Part shown: positions 1 through 8,893 of the stretch, one piece after another
How the letters are laid out: every line of letters begins with the position of its first letter
Numbering within the stretch: position 1 is the stretch's first letter
Source: Lysobacteraceae bacterium
Lineage (GTDB): Bacteria > Pseudomonadota > Gammaproteobacteria > Xanthomonadales > Rhodanobacteraceae
NCBI GenBank assembly: GCA_028866435.1
Contig: JAGWIC010000019.1
Span: 1 to 40,133 of the forward strand
Direction: 5' to 3'
DNA: 40,133 bases
Position numbers and translations under genes: made by a program
The notes under the pieces: model-generated
What the model saw: the letters and a program-made list of their open reading frames with translations, nothing else
What the model was told of the DNA's origin: nothing
Database searches by the model: none

Positions 1-1297
1 GGCGCAGGCCGCACAGGCGGCACCCGTCGCCGGCGCGGCGGCGGGACCGCCGGCGGCGCTGCAGCGGCGTGCCGCCGCGCCGGCGCCCGCGCGCCCGGCT
101 GAACCGGCATCCGCCAGCGACGGCGGCTCGATCCGCGTGGGCATCGACAAGATCGACGCGCTGATCAACATGATGGGCGAACTGGTGATCACCCAGTCCA
201 TGCTCAGCGACATCGGCGAGAGGATCGACGAGTCGCAGCTGGGACGGCTGCGCGAGGGCCTGCTGCAGCTGGAGCGCAATACGCGCGAGCTGCAGGAAAG
301 CGTGATGCGCATCCGCATGCTGCCGATCGGCTCGGTGTTCAACCGCTTTCCGCGGCTCGTGCACGACCTGGAGCGCAAGCTCGGCAAGCATGTCAGGCTG
401 GAACTGCACGGCGAGCACACCGAGCTGGACAAGACCGTGCTGGAAAAGATCGGCGATCCGCTGGTGCACCTGGTGCGCAACGCGATCGACCACGGGCTTG
501 AAATGCCGGCCCAGCGCAAGGCCGCAGGAAAGCCGGAAACCGGTACGCTCAAGCTCGACGCCTACCACGAGGGCGGCAATATCGTGGTGCAGATCAGTGA
601 CGATGGCGCCGGGCTCAACCACGAGGCGATCATCGCCAAGGCGCAGCAGCGCGGCTTGATCGAGGCAGGGCAGGAGCTCGACGACGCCGAGATCGCCGAG
701 CTGATCTTCCAGCCCGGCTTTTCCACCGCCGCCCAGGCCACCGACCTGTCCGGGCGCGGCGTAGGCATGGACGTCGTGCGGCGCAACGTGCGCGACCTGG
801 GCGGCAGCGTCGGCGTGCGCAGCGTGAGCGGCAAGGGCAGCACCTTCACCATCAGCCTGCCGCTGACGCTGGCGATCATCGACGGCCTGGTCACCGCGGT
901 GGGCGAGGAACGCTACATCTTCCCGCTGACCTCGATCGTGGAATCGCTGCGGCTGGCGCCCGACATGGTGCGGCGGATCGGCAACGGCGGCGAGGTGTTC
1001 CGCTTCCGCGAGGCCTACCTGCCGATCATCCGCATGCATGAGGCGTTCCGCTGCCACGGCAGCTTCTGCGACATCCAGGACGGCATCGTGGTGGTGGTCG
1101 AGGACGACGGCCGCCGCGTCGGCTTGCTGGTCGACGAACTGCTCGGCCAGCAGCAGGCGGTGATCAAGTCGCTGGAATCCCACTACCGGCGGGTGCCGGG
1201 CATCTCCGGCGCCACCATCGTCGGCGACGGCTCGGTCGCGCTGATCGTCGATGTCGGCGGCGTGGTGCAGCTGGGCCAGCGCAGCAAGGCGGCCTGA
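1..1297 (+). CDS. cheA: Chemotaxis histidine kinase CheA (5' truncated by window edge)
   Basis: CheA autophosphorylates on a histidine and passes the phosphate to CheY and CheB, under control of receptors and CheW. The reading frame is open from base 2, giving 431 residues. An Ala/Pro-rich linker occupies about residues 1-40 and is followed by the dimerisation helices (GELVITQSML). The ATPase domain shows an N box (VRNAIDHG), G1 (DDGAGL), F box (FQPGFSTA) and G2 (GRGVGMDVVR). A CheW-like regulatory domain ends the protein. The Hpt (P1) and P2 domains must lie upstream of the window. A GTG at 137 is internal and is not the start. Family identity is very secure. Confidence 0.97.
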   Translation, partial: AQAAQAAPVAGAAAGPPAALQRRAAAPAPARPAEPASASDGGSIRVGIDKIDALINMMGELVITQSMLSDIGERIDESQLGRLREGLLQLERNTRELQESVMRIRMLPIGSVFNRFPRLVHDLERKLGKHVRLELHGEHTELDKTVLEKIGDPLVHLVRNAIDHGLEMPAQRKAAGKPETGTLKLDAYHEGGNIVVQISDDGAGLNHEAIIAKAQQRGLIEAGQELDDAEIAELIFQPGFSTAAQATDLSGRGVGMDVVRRNVRDLGGSVGVRSVSGKGSTFTISLPLTLAIIDGLVTAVGEERYIFPLTSIVESLRLAPDMVRRIGNGGEVFRFREAYLPIIRMHEAFRCHGSFCDIQDGIVVVVEDDGRRVGLLVDELLGQQQAVIKSLESHYRRVPGISGATIVGDGSVALIVDVGGVVQLGQRSKAA

Positions 1298-1350
1298 TCC
1301 AGGCGGTTGTCGCGCCGGGCGGCGTTCCCCGCCCGGTTCCGGTGAGGACA

Positions 1351-1386
1351 TGCAGCGGTGCCGGGCCACCACCCGGCGCCGCTGCA
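1351..1386 (+). terminator. Strong hairpin after cheA, probable terminator
   Basis: A 15-bp stem (1351-1365 with 1372-1386, one G-T wobble) closes a 6-nt loop. It lies about 54 nt after the cheA stop and before the FliA-type promoter of cheW. No T-tract follows, so termination is inferred from stem strength and position. Confidence 0.55.
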
Positions 1387-1426
1387 TGCGTCTGGCCGCG
1401 GCGCTCGGGTGCGGCGGCCGCGCAGC

Positions 1427-1453
1427 TCAAGTTTCCCGTTGCCGGGCCGACAC
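1427..1453 (+). promoter_or_regulatory. Sigma-28 (FliA)-type promoter for cheW-mcp-cheR-cheD
   Basis: TCAAGTTT (1427-1434), an 11-nt spacer and GCCGACAC (1446-1453) match the flagellar consensus TAAAGTTT-N11-GCCGATAA at 7/8 and 6/8 positions with exact spacing. It sits 50 nt upstream of the cheW ATG and after a hairpin that closes the cheA unit. Function is inferred from the match and the chemotaxis context. Confidence 0.8.
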
Positions 1454-1502
1454 TTCCAGTGAGACCCAGTGCTTGCGAGCGTCATCCATCAGGTATCAGG
1501 AC

Positions 1503-2009
1503 ATGCACGACACAAACCAGAGCGTGGCAGATCATTTGCAACAACTGACCTTTTCCCTGGCCGACGAGGAATACGGCGTCGACATCCTCTCGGTACGGGA
1601 GATACGCGGCTGGAGCCGGGTCACCCGCATTCCGCAGACGCCGTCGTACGTGCTGGGCGTGCTCAACCTGCGCGGTTCGGTCGTGCCGGTGATGGACCTG
1701 CGCCTGCGCTTCGGGCTCGAGCGCGAAGCCTATGACGACACCACAGTCACCATCATCGTCGCGATCGCCGAGCGCCTGTTCGGGATCGTGGTCGACTCGG
1801 TCTCCGACGTGCTCGACGTCGATCCGGCGGCGATCAAGCCGGTACCGGACATGGGCCTGGTGGTCGATACCCGCTACCTCAAGGGCCTGGCGACCCACAA
1901 CGAACGGATGCTGATGTTGCTGGACGTACACAAGCTGATGCGTCCGGAGGACGTGGAATCACTGGAGGCGGCCTTGCCGCACGATCGACAAGTCGAAGTT
2001 GCTGCCTGA
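1503..2009 (+). CDS. cheW: Chemotaxis adaptor protein CheW
   Basis: CheW couples chemoreceptors to CheA in cytoplasmic signalling arrays. The 168-residue product has the usual CheW length and one CheW-like beta-barrel domain: [20 protein letters not shown] near the start, then [19 protein letters not shown], and a typical end ([20 protein letters not shown]). The ATG at 1503 was chosen because homology begins there and a FliA-type promoter lies just upstream. The frame stays open upstream to about 1251, but that extension shows no family resemblance and overlaps the cheA end and a hairpin. It is the first gene of a unit with the receptor, cheR and cheD. Confidence 0.96.
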   Translation: MHDTNQSVADHLQQLTFSLADEEYGVDILSVREIRGWSRVTRIPQTPSYVLGVLNLRGSVVPVMDLRLRFGLEREAYDDTTVTIIVAIAERLFGIVVDSVSDVLDVDPAAIKPVPDMGLVVDTRYLKGLATHNERMLMLLDVHKLMRPEDVESLEAALPHDRQVEVAA

Positions 2010-2022
2010 CCTGGGAAGAGAG

Positions 2023-3798
2023 ATGAAATCTAAATTGAAACTTGAATTTCTGAAGAAGAAGCTTGCCGGCTTGTCGACCCTGAGCGTCAAGGCACGCCTG
2101 TCCATGCTGATCGGCATGCTCTTCGTGATGTTGCTGGTCGGCGCCTGGATGGGCCTGCACGGCATGAGCCAGGGCAATGATCAGACGCGGCAGATCTACC
2201 AGGGCGACATGCTTCCTGCCGGCCAGCTCAACGAGATCTCGCGCAACAGCTGGATGCAGTTCGTCGGCTTGAGCGAGGGCGTGTTCCACAAGGACGACAA
2301 GAGCATCGTGGCGCAGAAGCTGGCCGAGGTCGACAAGCTCCAGGCGAGCAACGATGCGCTGATGAAGTCGCTGCAGAAAGCCAACGACGGTTCGATGACC
2401 GCTGCCGACAAGAAGATGCTGAAGGACCTTGTCGGTGCGCGCGACGACATGAAGTCGTCGATGGACGGCATCAGGGACGGGCTGAAGTCCAACGACGATG
2501 GCGTCAATGCATCGCTGTACTCCGACCTGCTGCCGACGCTGGCCATCGAGGACTCGATCACCAACAAGCTGATTGCCTCCCGCGTCGCCCAGGGCGCCGC
2601 GGGGTACAAGATCGCCGTCGCCAGTTTCGAGCGCATCCGCATGGTGGCCCTGGTGGCCCTGGCGGTGGGCCTGCTGTTTGCCAGCCTGCGGGCGTTCCTG
2701 CTGATCCGCACCATCATGGCGCGCCTGAATGAAGCGGTTCACCTGGCCAACGAGATTGCCGGAGGCAAGCTGGGGCACGACATCGTGGTGACCCGCCATG
2801 ACGAGCTGGGGGCCCTGCTGCTGGCCTTCCGCACGATGGACGAGCGCCTCAAGTCGACGGTTGCCGAGGTACGCCATGGCGCCGACTCCGTCAGCACCGC
2901 GGCGCAGCAGATCGCCAGCGGCAACGACGACCTCAGTCAACGCACGCAGGAGCAGGCCTCCAGCCTGGAGGAAACGGCCGCCTCGATGGAACAGATGACC
3001 TCGACCGTGAAGCAGAACGCCGAGAACGCCAGCCATGCCAATCAGCTGGCGCGCGGCGCCCGCGAGCAGGCCGAGCGCGGCGGAGAAGTGGCGGGACGGG
3101 CGGTGCTGGCGATGGGCGAGATCAACACGTCCAGCCGCAAGATCGCCGAGATCGTGGGCTTGATCCAGGAAATCGCCTTCCAGACCAACCTGCTCGCGCT
3201 CAATGCCGCGGTCGAGGCAGCGCGCGCCGGCGAGCAGGGGCGCGGCTTCGCGGTGGTGGCCTCGGAAGTGCGCAACCTGGCGCAGCGCAGCGCCGGCGCC
3301 GCCAAGGAGATCAAGGGGCTGATCGAGGACAGCGCCGAGAAGGTGCGCGGCGGCTCGGAGCTGGTCAACCAGTCGGGCAAGGCGCTGGCCGAAATCGTCG
3401 AAAGCGTGAAGAAGGTCACCGACATCGTCGCCGAGATCGCCGCGGCCAGCCAGGAGCAGTCCGCCGGCATCGACCAGGTCAACCATGCCGTCATGCAGAT
3501 GGACGAGATGACCCAGCAGAACGCGGCGCTGGTGGAAGAGGCGTCCGCCGCGGCCCGGGCGATGCATGAGCAGGCCGGCGAACTGACCCGGCAGATCGCC
3601 TTCTTCAAGATCGACCAGGAGCTGCACGCGGGCGTGAAATCGCACGCCGCCTCGCGGGCCAGCACCGTGGTCGAGGCCACGGCGGCATTCGCCACCGTTC
3701 GCAAGGCGCCCGCCGTCGCCGCACCGGCACCGCTGCGCGAGCGCCGCGCGGCGACCGCCGATGCGGAAAGCAGCGCCGGCGTGTGGAAGGAATTCTGA
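2023..3798 (+). CDS. Methyl-accepting chemotaxis protein with C-terminal tether pentapeptide
   Basis: A 591-residue inner-membrane chemoreceptor. A basic N-terminus leads to TM1 (about residues 27-46), then a periplasmic four-helix-type sensor region, TM2 (about 205-229), HAMP (about 230-282) and a long cytoplasmic coiled coil. The hairpin tip is near residues 384-420 ([20 protein letters not shown]). The last five residues, VWKEF, fit the xWxxF-type tether that recruits CheR or CheB in enteric receptors, and cheR is the next gene. The ATG at 2023, with GGGAAGAG just upstream, is preferred to a TTG at 1999 that overlaps cheW. The ligand cannot be told from sequence. Confidence 0.94.
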   Translation: MKSKLKLEFLKKKLAGLSTLSVKARLSMLIGMLFVMLLVGAWMGLHGMSQGNDQTRQIYQGDMLPAGQLNEISRNSWMQFVGLSEGVFHKDDKSIVAQKLAEVDKLQASNDALMKSLQKANDGSMTAADKKMLKDLVGARDDMKSSMDGIRDGLKSNDDGVNASLYSDLLPTLAIEDSITNKLIASRVAQGAAGYKIAVASFERIRMVALVALAVGLLFASLRAFLLIRTIMARLNEAVHLANEIAGGKLGHDIVVTRHDELGALLLAFRTMDERLKSTVAEVRHGADSVSTAAQQIASGNDDLSQRTQEQASSLEETAASMEQMTSTVKQNAENASHANQLARGAREQAERGGEVAGRAVLAMGEINTSSRKIAEIVGLIQEIAFQTNLLALNAAVEAARAGEQGRGFAVVASEVRNLAQRSAGAAKEIKGLIEDSAEKVRGGSELVNQSGKALAEIVESVKKVTDIVAEIAAASQEQSAGIDQVNHAVMQMDEMTQQNAALVEEASAAARAMHEQAGELTRQIAFFKIDQELHAGVKSHAASRASTVVEATAAFATVRKAPAVAAPAPLRERRAATADAESSAGVWKEF

Positions 3799-4695
3799 GT
3801 GAACCTCGCAGCCGGCATCAGCGCGGGGGAGATCGGCCAGGCCACGGTCGACGGCATGGTGCTGGGCGATGGCGAATTCCAGTTCCTGCGCAGCTTCGTC
3901 CTGCAGCACTGCGGCATCTCCCTCGGCGAGCAGAAGCGCCAGCTGGTCCAGGGGCGGCTGCAGCGCCGGTTGCGTGCACTCGGGCTGAAGCACTTCGCCG
4001 GCTACTGCGAGTTGCTGCGCAGCGACCCGCAGAGCGAACTCGGTGAACTGGCCAGCGCGATCAGCACCAACGTCACCTCGTTCTTCCGCGAGATGCACCA
4101 CTACGACCTGCTGGTCAACGAGCTGCTGCCGCGCTGGATGAAGGAAAAGCGCGGCAGCGGCGGTCGCCTGCGGATATGGTCCGCCGGCTGCTCCAGCGGC
4201 GAGGAGCCCTATGCGCTGGCCATGGTGCTGGCCGAGGCGCTGGAGGGGCACGCCAGCGCCGGTTTCGACGCCCGCATCCTGGCCACCGACCTGTCGCCGC
4301 AGGCGTTGGCCGTCGCGCGCAAGGGCATGTATCCGCTGGAGCGCCTGTCCGGCATCAGCGACGAACGCCGCAAGCGCTGGCTGTTGCGCGGCGCGGGGGA
4401 GTTCGAGGGGCTTGCCTCGATCCACCCGCGGTTGCGCGAGCTGGTGACGATACAGCCGCTCAATCTCCTGCACGACTGGCCCATGAAGGGGCCGTTCGAC
4501 GCGATCTTCTGTCGCAACGTGGTGATCTATTTCGACCAGCCGACAAAGCAGCGCCTGTTCCGCCGCTACGCCGAGTTGCTGCCCGCGGGCGGCTACTTGT
4601 TCCTCGGTCATTCCGAGTCGTTGCATGGCATCAATGACGATTTCGAGCTGATTGGCCGCACTGTCTATCGCAAGCGCACGGGACGACCGCCATGA
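3799..4695 (+). CDS. cheR: Chemotaxis protein methyltransferase CheR
   Basis: CheR methylates receptor glutamates using S-adenosylmethionine, setting adaptation. The 298 residues comprise an N-terminal helical CheR_N domain (EFQFLRSFVLQHCGISLGEQ) and a Rossmann methyltransferase domain. The SAM motif is WSAGCSSGEEPYALAM (about residues 127-142), followed by FDAIFCRNVVIYFD. The GTG start directly abuts the receptor stop codon, with AAGGA 7 nt upstream inside the end of the receptor gene. An ATG at 3856 is a less likely alternative. The stop overlaps the cheD start as ATGA, so translation is probably coupled. Confidence 0.96.
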   Translation: MNLAAGISAGEIGQATVDGMVLGDGEFQFLRSFVLQHCGISLGEQKRQLVQGRLQRRLRALGLKHFAGYCELLRSDPQSELGELASAISTNVTSFFREMHHYDLLVNELLPRWMKEKRGSGGRLRIWSAGCSSGEEPYALAMVLAEALEGHASAGFDARILATDLSPQALAVARKGMYPLERLSGISDERRKRWLLRGAGEFEGLASIHPRLRELVTIQPLNLLHDWPMKGPFDAIFCRNVVIYFDQPTKQRLFRRYAELLPAGGYLFLGHSESLHGINDDFELIGRTVYRKRTGRPP

Positions 4696-5339
4696 ACGCA
4701 GGCAAGAGCGTCGTGATCGCGAAAGCGCATGCCCCGGTGCTGCCGGGGTTCGAGCACCTGCGCCGGTTCTGGGACCCCACGCACGCGTGCATGACGGTCA
4801 AGGTACTTCCCGGCGAGTTCTATGTGAGCACGCAGGAGGAGATGGTCAGCACCGTGCTGGGTTCGTGCGTTTCCGCCTGCATCCACGATGCACGCCGCGG
4901 GGTGGGCGGGATGAATCATTTCATGCTGCCGGAGCCGCGCGGCGAGCGCGACGACTGGTCGGCGACCGTCGGCCGGGCCGCCCGCTACGGCAGCGATGCG
5001 ATGGAGCAGATGATCAACGCGATCCTGCTGGCCGGCGGACAGCGCGGCGACCTGCGCGTGAAAATCTTCGGCGGCGGCCGCGTGCTGGCGCAGATGACCG
5101 ACGTGGGGCAGCGCAATATCGAGTTCGTCAAGCGCTATATCGCCACCGAGAAGCTGAACCTGTGCGCCTCCGATCTCGGTGATGTCTATCCCCGCCAGGT
5201 GCAGTTCTTTCCGCACAGCGGTCGCGTGCGGGTACGTCAGTTGCGCCGTCAGGACGATGTCGCCCTGGTTGCGGGCGAGAGCAGCTACCTCAAGCGTTTG
5301 GCAAATGACCCGATAAAGGGTGAGGTCGAGCTTTTCTAG
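4692..5339 (+). CDS. cheD: Chemoreceptor glutamine deamidase CheD
   Basis: CheD deamidates receptor glutamines, preparing sites for methylation. The 215-residue protein carries the catalytic Cys59 in [10 protein letters not shown] and His76 in [10 protein letters not shown], followed by GGGRVLAQM typical of the family. The ATG overlaps the cheR stop. The protein ends in GEVELF; the receptor-like protein three genes on ends in the near-identical GEIELF, which suggests a shared docking motif. This is the last gene before a 152-nt gap holding two hairpins. Confidence 0.95.
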   Translation: MNAGKSVVIAKAHAPVLPGFEHLRRFWDPTHACMTVKVLPGEFYVSTQEEMVSTVLGSCVSACIHDARRGVGGMNHFMLPEPRGERDDWSATVGRAARYGSDAMEQMINAILLAGGQRGDLRVKIFGGGRVLAQMTDVGQRNIEFVKRYIATEKLNLCASDLGDVYPRQVQFFPHSGRVRVRQLRRQDDVALVAGESSYLKRLANDPIKGEVELF

Positions 5340-5405
5340 TCATGGTTGCCGCGCGATGGAGGACTTCACCTTCCACTGACCAAGGGTGGACCGCAACGGC
5401 AGCAG

Positions 5406-5474
5406 CCGGCCAGGCGGCCGGTTCCACTGCCCAATGTACCGAGCATCGTGGCTTCGATCAGGTTGAATCGAAGC
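5406..5474 (+). promoter_or_regulatory. Two hairpins in the cheD-cheB gap (cheB leader)
   Basis: Hairpin 1 is CCGGCC (5406-5411), loop AGGC, GGCCGG (5416-5421). Hairpin 2 is GCTTCGAT (5451-5458), an 8-nt loop, ATCGAAGC (5467-5474), ending 17 nt before the cheB ATG. They could terminate or attenuate the upstream transcript, or control cheB translation. No sigma-28 or clear sigma-70 promoter is visible in this gap. Confidence 0.45.
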
Positions 5475-5491
5475 ATTTACCGAGAGCAGAA

Positions 5492-6583
5492 ATGGAAAGA
5501 GTGCGTGTCCTTGTAGTTGACGATTCCGCCCTGGTGCGCAAGCTGATGACAGCGATGCTCGCCAGCGATCCGGACATCGAGGTTGTCGGCAGCGCCGCCG
5601 ATCCGCTGATCGCACGGGACAAGATCAAGCAGCTCAATCCCGACGTGCTTACGCTGGACGTCGAGATGCCGCGCATGGATGGGGTCACATTCCTGGAAAA
5701 TTTGATGCGCTTGCGGCCGATGCCGGTGGTGATGGTTTCCTCGCTGACCGTGCAGGGCGCGGAGGTGACCTTGCGTGCGCTTGAGCTTGGCGCGGTCGAC
5801 TTCTTCGCCAAGCCCAGCACGGATCTGGCCAGCAGCCTCGCCGACAGCGCGCAGGAGATCTGCGCCAAGGTCAAGCTGGCGGCGCAGACTCGCCCGCGCG
5901 CCCGTACCGCGGCACCCCGGCTGGAAGTGCCGCCGCGGCTCTCGGCCGATGCGGTGCTGCCGCGCGACCAGGCGCCCGGCACGCGCGGTGGCAGCGCGGT
6001 CATCGCGATCGGTGCGTCGACCGGGGGTACCGAGGCCGTGCGCGTGATACTCGATTCGATGCCGCCCGACGCGCCGCCGATCCTGGTGACGCAACATATC
6101 CCCGCGGCGTTCAGCGGGCCGTTCGCGGCGCGGATGGACCGCACCTCGGCGATGCGGGTGTGCGAGGCGCAGGACGGCCAGCCGATCCAGGCCGGCCACG
6201 TCTACGTCGCTCCGGGCAGCCACCATCTGCTGGCGATGTGGGACGGCGCCAAGTACGTCTGCCGGCTGCACGACGGTCCGCAGGTCAATCGCCACAAGCC
6301 CAGCGTCGACGTGCTGTTCCGCTCGATGGCCGCCAGCGCCGGCGCCGCGACCATCGGCGTGCTGCTGACCGGCATGGGCGACGACGGCGCGCGCGGCCTG
6401 CTCGAGTTGAAGCAGGCGGGCGCCGCAACCCTGGTGCAGGACGAGGCCAGCTCGGTGGTCTGGGGCATGCCAGGCGCGGCCTGGAAACTCGGTGCGGCCG
6501 CCGAAATGCTGCCGCTGGACCACATCGCGGCGCGCCTGCTCCAGCTGTCGCGTCAATCCCACCCCGGCGCCCTGCGCGCCTGA
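5492..6583 (+). CDS. cheB: Chemotaxis response regulator / protein-glutamate methylesterase CheB
   Basis: CheB removes receptor methyl groups when phosphorylated by CheA. The 363 residues hold a receiver domain ([16 protein letters not shown], phospho-acceptor Asp56 in [12 protein letters not shown]), a variable linker and the methylesterase domain. The expected catalytic triad is Ser176 ([11 protein letters not shown]), His202 ([12 protein letters not shown]) and Asp298 ([10 protein letters not shown]). An upstream in-frame ATG at 5342 would add 50 residues without receiver similarity across two hairpins, so the ATG at 5492 is used. A single CheB with cheR and cheD gives a complete adaptation module. 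Confidence 0.96.
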   Translation: MERVRVLVVDDSALVRKLMTAMLASDPDIEVVGSAADPLIARDKIKQLNPDVLTLDVEMPRMDGVTFLENLMRLRPMPVVMVSSLTVQGAEVTLRALELGAVDFFAKPSTDLASSLADSAQEICAKVKLAAQTRPRARTAAPRLEVPPRLSADAVLPRDQAPGTRGGSAVIAIGASTGGTEAVRVILDSMPPDAPPILVTQHIPAAFSGPFAARMDRTSAMRVCEAQDGQPIQAGHVYVAPGSHHLLAMWDGAKYVCRLHDGPQVNRHKPSVDVLFRSMAASAGAATIGVLLTGMGDDGARGLLELKQAGAATLVQDEASSVVWGMPGAAWKLGAAAEMLPLDHIAARLLQLSRQSHPGALRA

Positions 6584-6599
6584 CCCTGGATACCGGCTC

Positions 6600-7787
6600 A
6601 TGGCTGTTTTCTCTCGCTACAACCGAATCGTCGCCGGCCATCCGCTGTACGGCTGGCTGGCGAGCATTCTCGCGCTGCTGGCGGCAATGCTTTGGCATCC
6701 GGCCTGGCTGGCGCCGCTGCTGGTCGTGCTGGTGACGGCGGTGTGGATCGCCGAAAGTCACCGCCGCGTGGTGGAGCCGGCCGAGGTCGAGGCGCCGAGC
6801 AACAACGCACCGGTACGCGAGGCGCTCGAGGACGTGCGCGGCGCCCTGGTCGACGAGCTCGGCCACGCCACCCGCGAGCTGCACCAGGGACTGGACCTGC
6901 TGCGCGACGCGGTATCCGAACTGGGCGGCGGCTTCGATGGCCTGTCGCACAAGACCGGGCTGCAGCAATCGCTGCTCAAGCAGATCATCGACGCGCAGAA
7001 GAGCGGCGTGTCGGTGCAGGATTTCGCCGCCCGCACCGGCGACCTGCTCGAGCACTTCGTCGGCATGATCGTGCAGATGTCGCGGGAGAGCCTGCGCATC
7101 GTCTACCGCATCGACGGCATGGCCAGCGAGATGGATGCGGTGTTCGGCCTGCTGAAGAACGTCAACACGATCGCCGAGGAAACCAACCTGCTGGCCTTGA
7201 ATGCGGCGATCGAGGCGGCGCGCGCCGGCGAATCCGGCCGCGGCTTTGCCGTGGTGGCCGGGGAGATCCGCAATCTCGCCAGCAATTCCAACCAGTTCAA
7301 CGAGCAGATCGGCAGCCATGTCGAGCGTGCCCGGATCGCGATGGAGCAATTGCGCGGCCTGGTCGGCAACATGGCATCGCAGGACCTGAACGTGGCGCTG
7401 TCGGCCAAGGGCGGCATCGACGCCATGATGGCGCACGTCACCGAGAGCGACGCCCGCACCAGCGCGGTCGCCGACCAGGCGGTGGAGATCAACCGCGGCC
7501 TGGGCAGCGACGTCTCCACCACCATCCGCTCGTTGCAGTTCGAGGACATCCTCAGCCAGCTGCTGCAGCAGACCCGCAGCCGGCTGGTCGAGCTGCAGGA
7601 GGTGGTGGCCGAATGCACCCATGACATCGAGGAGCTGGCCTGCGCCCCGATCGACGCGGACAACCTGGTCCAGCGCGCCCAGCGCGTGCGCAGCCGGCTG
7701 GCGATCCAGCGAGAGAAGGCGCGTCTGCGCTCCCGTGGCCCGGCATTGCAAAGCTCGATGGATGCCGGCGAAATCGAATTGTTCTGA
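6600..7787 (+). CDS. Receptor-like chemotaxis signalling protein lacking a periplasmic sensor domain
   Basis: The 395 residues begin with two closely spaced membrane segments (about 16-31 and 34-49) and essentially no periplasmic loop. No HAMP domain is evident. A cytoplasmic coiled coil follows with the methyl-accepting hairpin tip ([35 protein letters not shown]). The tip implies contact with CheA/CheW or a related array. The protein may sense membrane or cytoplasmic state, or act as an array scaffold; this is inference. It ends GEIELF, nearly the same as the CheD C-terminus. The start 17 nt after cheB and an 10-nt gap to the STAS gene suggest one operon. Confidence 0.85.
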   Translation: MAVFSRYNRIVAGHPLYGWLASILALLAAMLWHPAWLAPLLVVLVTAVWIAESHRRVVEPAEVEAPSNNAPVREALEDVRGALVDELGHATRELHQGLDLLRDAVSELGGGFDGLSHKTGLQQSLLKQIIDAQKSGVSVQDFAARTGDLLEHFVGMIVQMSRESLRIVYRIDGMASEMDAVFGLLKNVNTIAEETNLLALNAAIEAARAGESGRGFAVVAGEIRNLASNSNQFNEQIGSHVERARIAMEQLRGLVGNMASQDLNVALSAKGGIDAMMAHVTESDARTSAVADQAVEINRGLGSDVSTTIRSLQFEDILSQLLQQTRSRLVELQEVVAECTHDIEELACAPIDADNLVQRAQRVRSRLAIQREKARLRSRGPALQSSMDAGEIELF

Positions 7788-7797
7788 GGGTTGCAGC

Positions 7798-8097
7798 ATG
7801 ATCGTTCATCACGACACCGAGCAGGACTGCCTGACCCTGCAACTGGGCCAGCGGTTCGACTTCAGCGTCCACCGCGACTTCCACGAGGCCTGCCTCGGCG
7901 CCGGCGCGGCCGCGCGAAGCTACGTCATCGACCTGGGCGAAGTGACCAGCATGGACAGCTCGGCGCTGGGCATGCTGCTGCTGCTGCGCGAACACGCCGG
8001 CGCCGGTCGCGCCGAGATCCGCATCGTCAACGTCGGCACCGAATTGCGCAGCACGCTGCGGGTGGCCGGTTTCGACAAGCTGTTCGTGCTGCACTGA
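7798..8097 (+). CDS. STAS-domain protein (anti-sigma-factor-antagonist type)
   Basis: The 99-residue product is a single STAS domain. The conserved core is YVIDLGEVTSMDSSALGMLL, whose serine corresponds to the phosphorylatable residue of SpoIIAA-like antagonists, then EIRIVNVGTELRSTLRVAGF. Such proteins bind partner kinases or other regulators and switch by serine phosphorylation. It starts 10 nt after the receptor-like gene and ends the chemotaxis cluster. No partner kinase or phosphatase is visible in the window, so its role is unknown. A function in the chemotaxis array or in motility output is inferred from position only. Confidence 0.85.
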   Translation: MIVHHDTEQDCLTLQLGQRFDFSVHRDFHEACLGAGAAARSYVIDLGEVTSMDSSALGMLLLLREHAGAGRAEIRIVNVGTELRSTLRVAGFDKLFVLH

Positions 8098-8427
8098 TCG
8101 GGCGGCGCTGCCGCCACGTCGCACCGCTGGACTGCCGCGCCACCGCAGTGGCGGCGTCGGCGGATGCAGGCGGTTCGGCCGGCGTTGCCGACGGCGCGAA
8201 TCCTTCAGTCCCGCGCAAGCGGTGATGCCGCGGCCCTGGCCACCCCCGCCGAAGGCAGTGCGGTAGTCGTCGACCTTGCGACGGGCGCGGGCGGCAGCCG
8301 ACGGGCGGCGATCCTCCACTCCATGTCGGGTGCCGGATCGGGCCCAGCAAAAAGGGTTGCCATGATGGCAACCCTTTCGCGTGGCGCGGTGCGGCGGCGA
8401 GCCCGCCGCCCCACGGGACTCCTGCGC
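8098..8427. other. Intergenic region between convergent genes
   Basis: About 330 nt between the STAS gene (+) and the first secreted-protein gene (-). Apart from the terminator at 8349-8377 I see no convincing gene, repeat or promoter; short open frames here lack plausible starts or family resemblance. Confidence 0.6.
8349..8377 (-). terminator. Rho-independent terminator of the 8428-8790 gene
   Basis: AAAGGGTTGCCAT (8351-8363) is mirrored by ATGGCAACCCTTT (8365-8377). Read on the - strand the stem is followed by five T residues (8353-8349), a canonical terminator about 50 nt after the stop of the - strand gene. The palindrome may also stop + strand transcripts from the STAS gene. Confidence 0.85.
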
Positions 8428-8790
8428 TTACCAGGCGCGGACGCTGGCGATGCCGGCGGCGTAGGTCTGCATGCTGGGGTCGTAGTGGAACTGGCGCCCC
8501 AGGTCGAACGTGACCGCCTGGCCGGGCGCGATGTTGGTGGTGCCGGCCGGCCAGCCCTTCTTGCTGGCGACGACGTTGCCGCTGGCGTCCTTGGCCTGGA
8601 CCTCGACCTGCGCGGCGGCCGCTTCGGCGCAGTGGTTCACCAGCTGGCCCTTCATGATCATCTTCGAGTTCATGCCGTTGGAGCCGGCCGCGACCTTGAA
8701 GTTCTGGATGGTGAAATCGCTGGCCGAACACGCGTGCGCGGTGATGGGGATGGCAAGGAAAAGGGCCGAGGCGAGCAAGAGGTTCTTCAT
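8428..8790 (-). CDS. Small secreted protein, FxLYD-like fold (paralogue A)
   Basis: A 120-residue exported protein. The signal peptide is about residues 1-20, with predicted cleavage after AHA just before Cys21. The mature part has an early FTIQNF strand, VNHC and a region like FxLYD-type beta domains (QVEVQAKDASGNVVAS, NIAPGQAVTFDLG), and ends YAAGIASVRAW. Cys21 and Cys54 could form a disulphide; a lipobox is not convincing. The next gene upstream on the strand is a close paralogue (58 of the last 70 residues identical). Each has its own FliA-type promoter, so expression with motility genes is likely. Molecular function is unknown. Confidence 0.85.
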   Translation of the reverse strand: MKNLLLASALFLAIPITAHACSASDFTIQNFKVAAGSNGMNSKMIMKGQLVNHCAEAAAAQVEVQAKDASGNVVASKKGWPAGTTNIAPGQAVTFDLGRQFHYDPSMQTYAAGIASVRAW

Positions 8791-8828
8791 TTCAGGTGAT
8801 CTCTTCGACAGAGGTGAGGTGACCCGGA

Positions 8829-8855
8829 ACAGCGGCATCCGAGAGAAAAACTTTA
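8829..8855 (-). promoter_or_regulatory. Sigma-28 (FliA)-type promoter of paralogue A
   Basis: On the - strand: TAAAGTTT (8855-8848), an 11-nt spacer (8847-8837) and GCCGCTGT (8836-8829). The -35 is a perfect match and the -10 matches 5 of 8 to GCCGATAA. The start codon lies 39 nt downstream at 8790. The same arrangement precedes paralogue B. Confidence 0.8.
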
Positions 8856-8893
8856 GGCCGGCCGGTGCCGCAGGCCGGGCCGGCGGCGGTCTG

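Noticed and set aside
1251..1502. Upstream extension of CheW
   Set aside because: Overlaps the end of cheA, the hairpin and the FliA-type promoter; residues are not CheW-like.
1879..4626. A 915-codon open frame on the - strand opposite cheW, the receptor and cheR
   Set aside because: High GC and the codon bias of the sense genes remove stops from the antisense frame; its translation is low-complexity with no family resemblance, and the sense genes are unmistakable.
5342..5491. Upstream ATG that would extend CheB by 50 residues
   Set aside because: No receiver-domain similarity in the extension, and it crosses two hairpins; the receiver domain starts at the ATG at 5492.
8164..8799. Open + strand frame through the secreted-protein gene
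   Set aside because: Antisense shadow of the 8428-8790 gene, whose signal peptide, paralogue, promoter and terminator all support the - strand.
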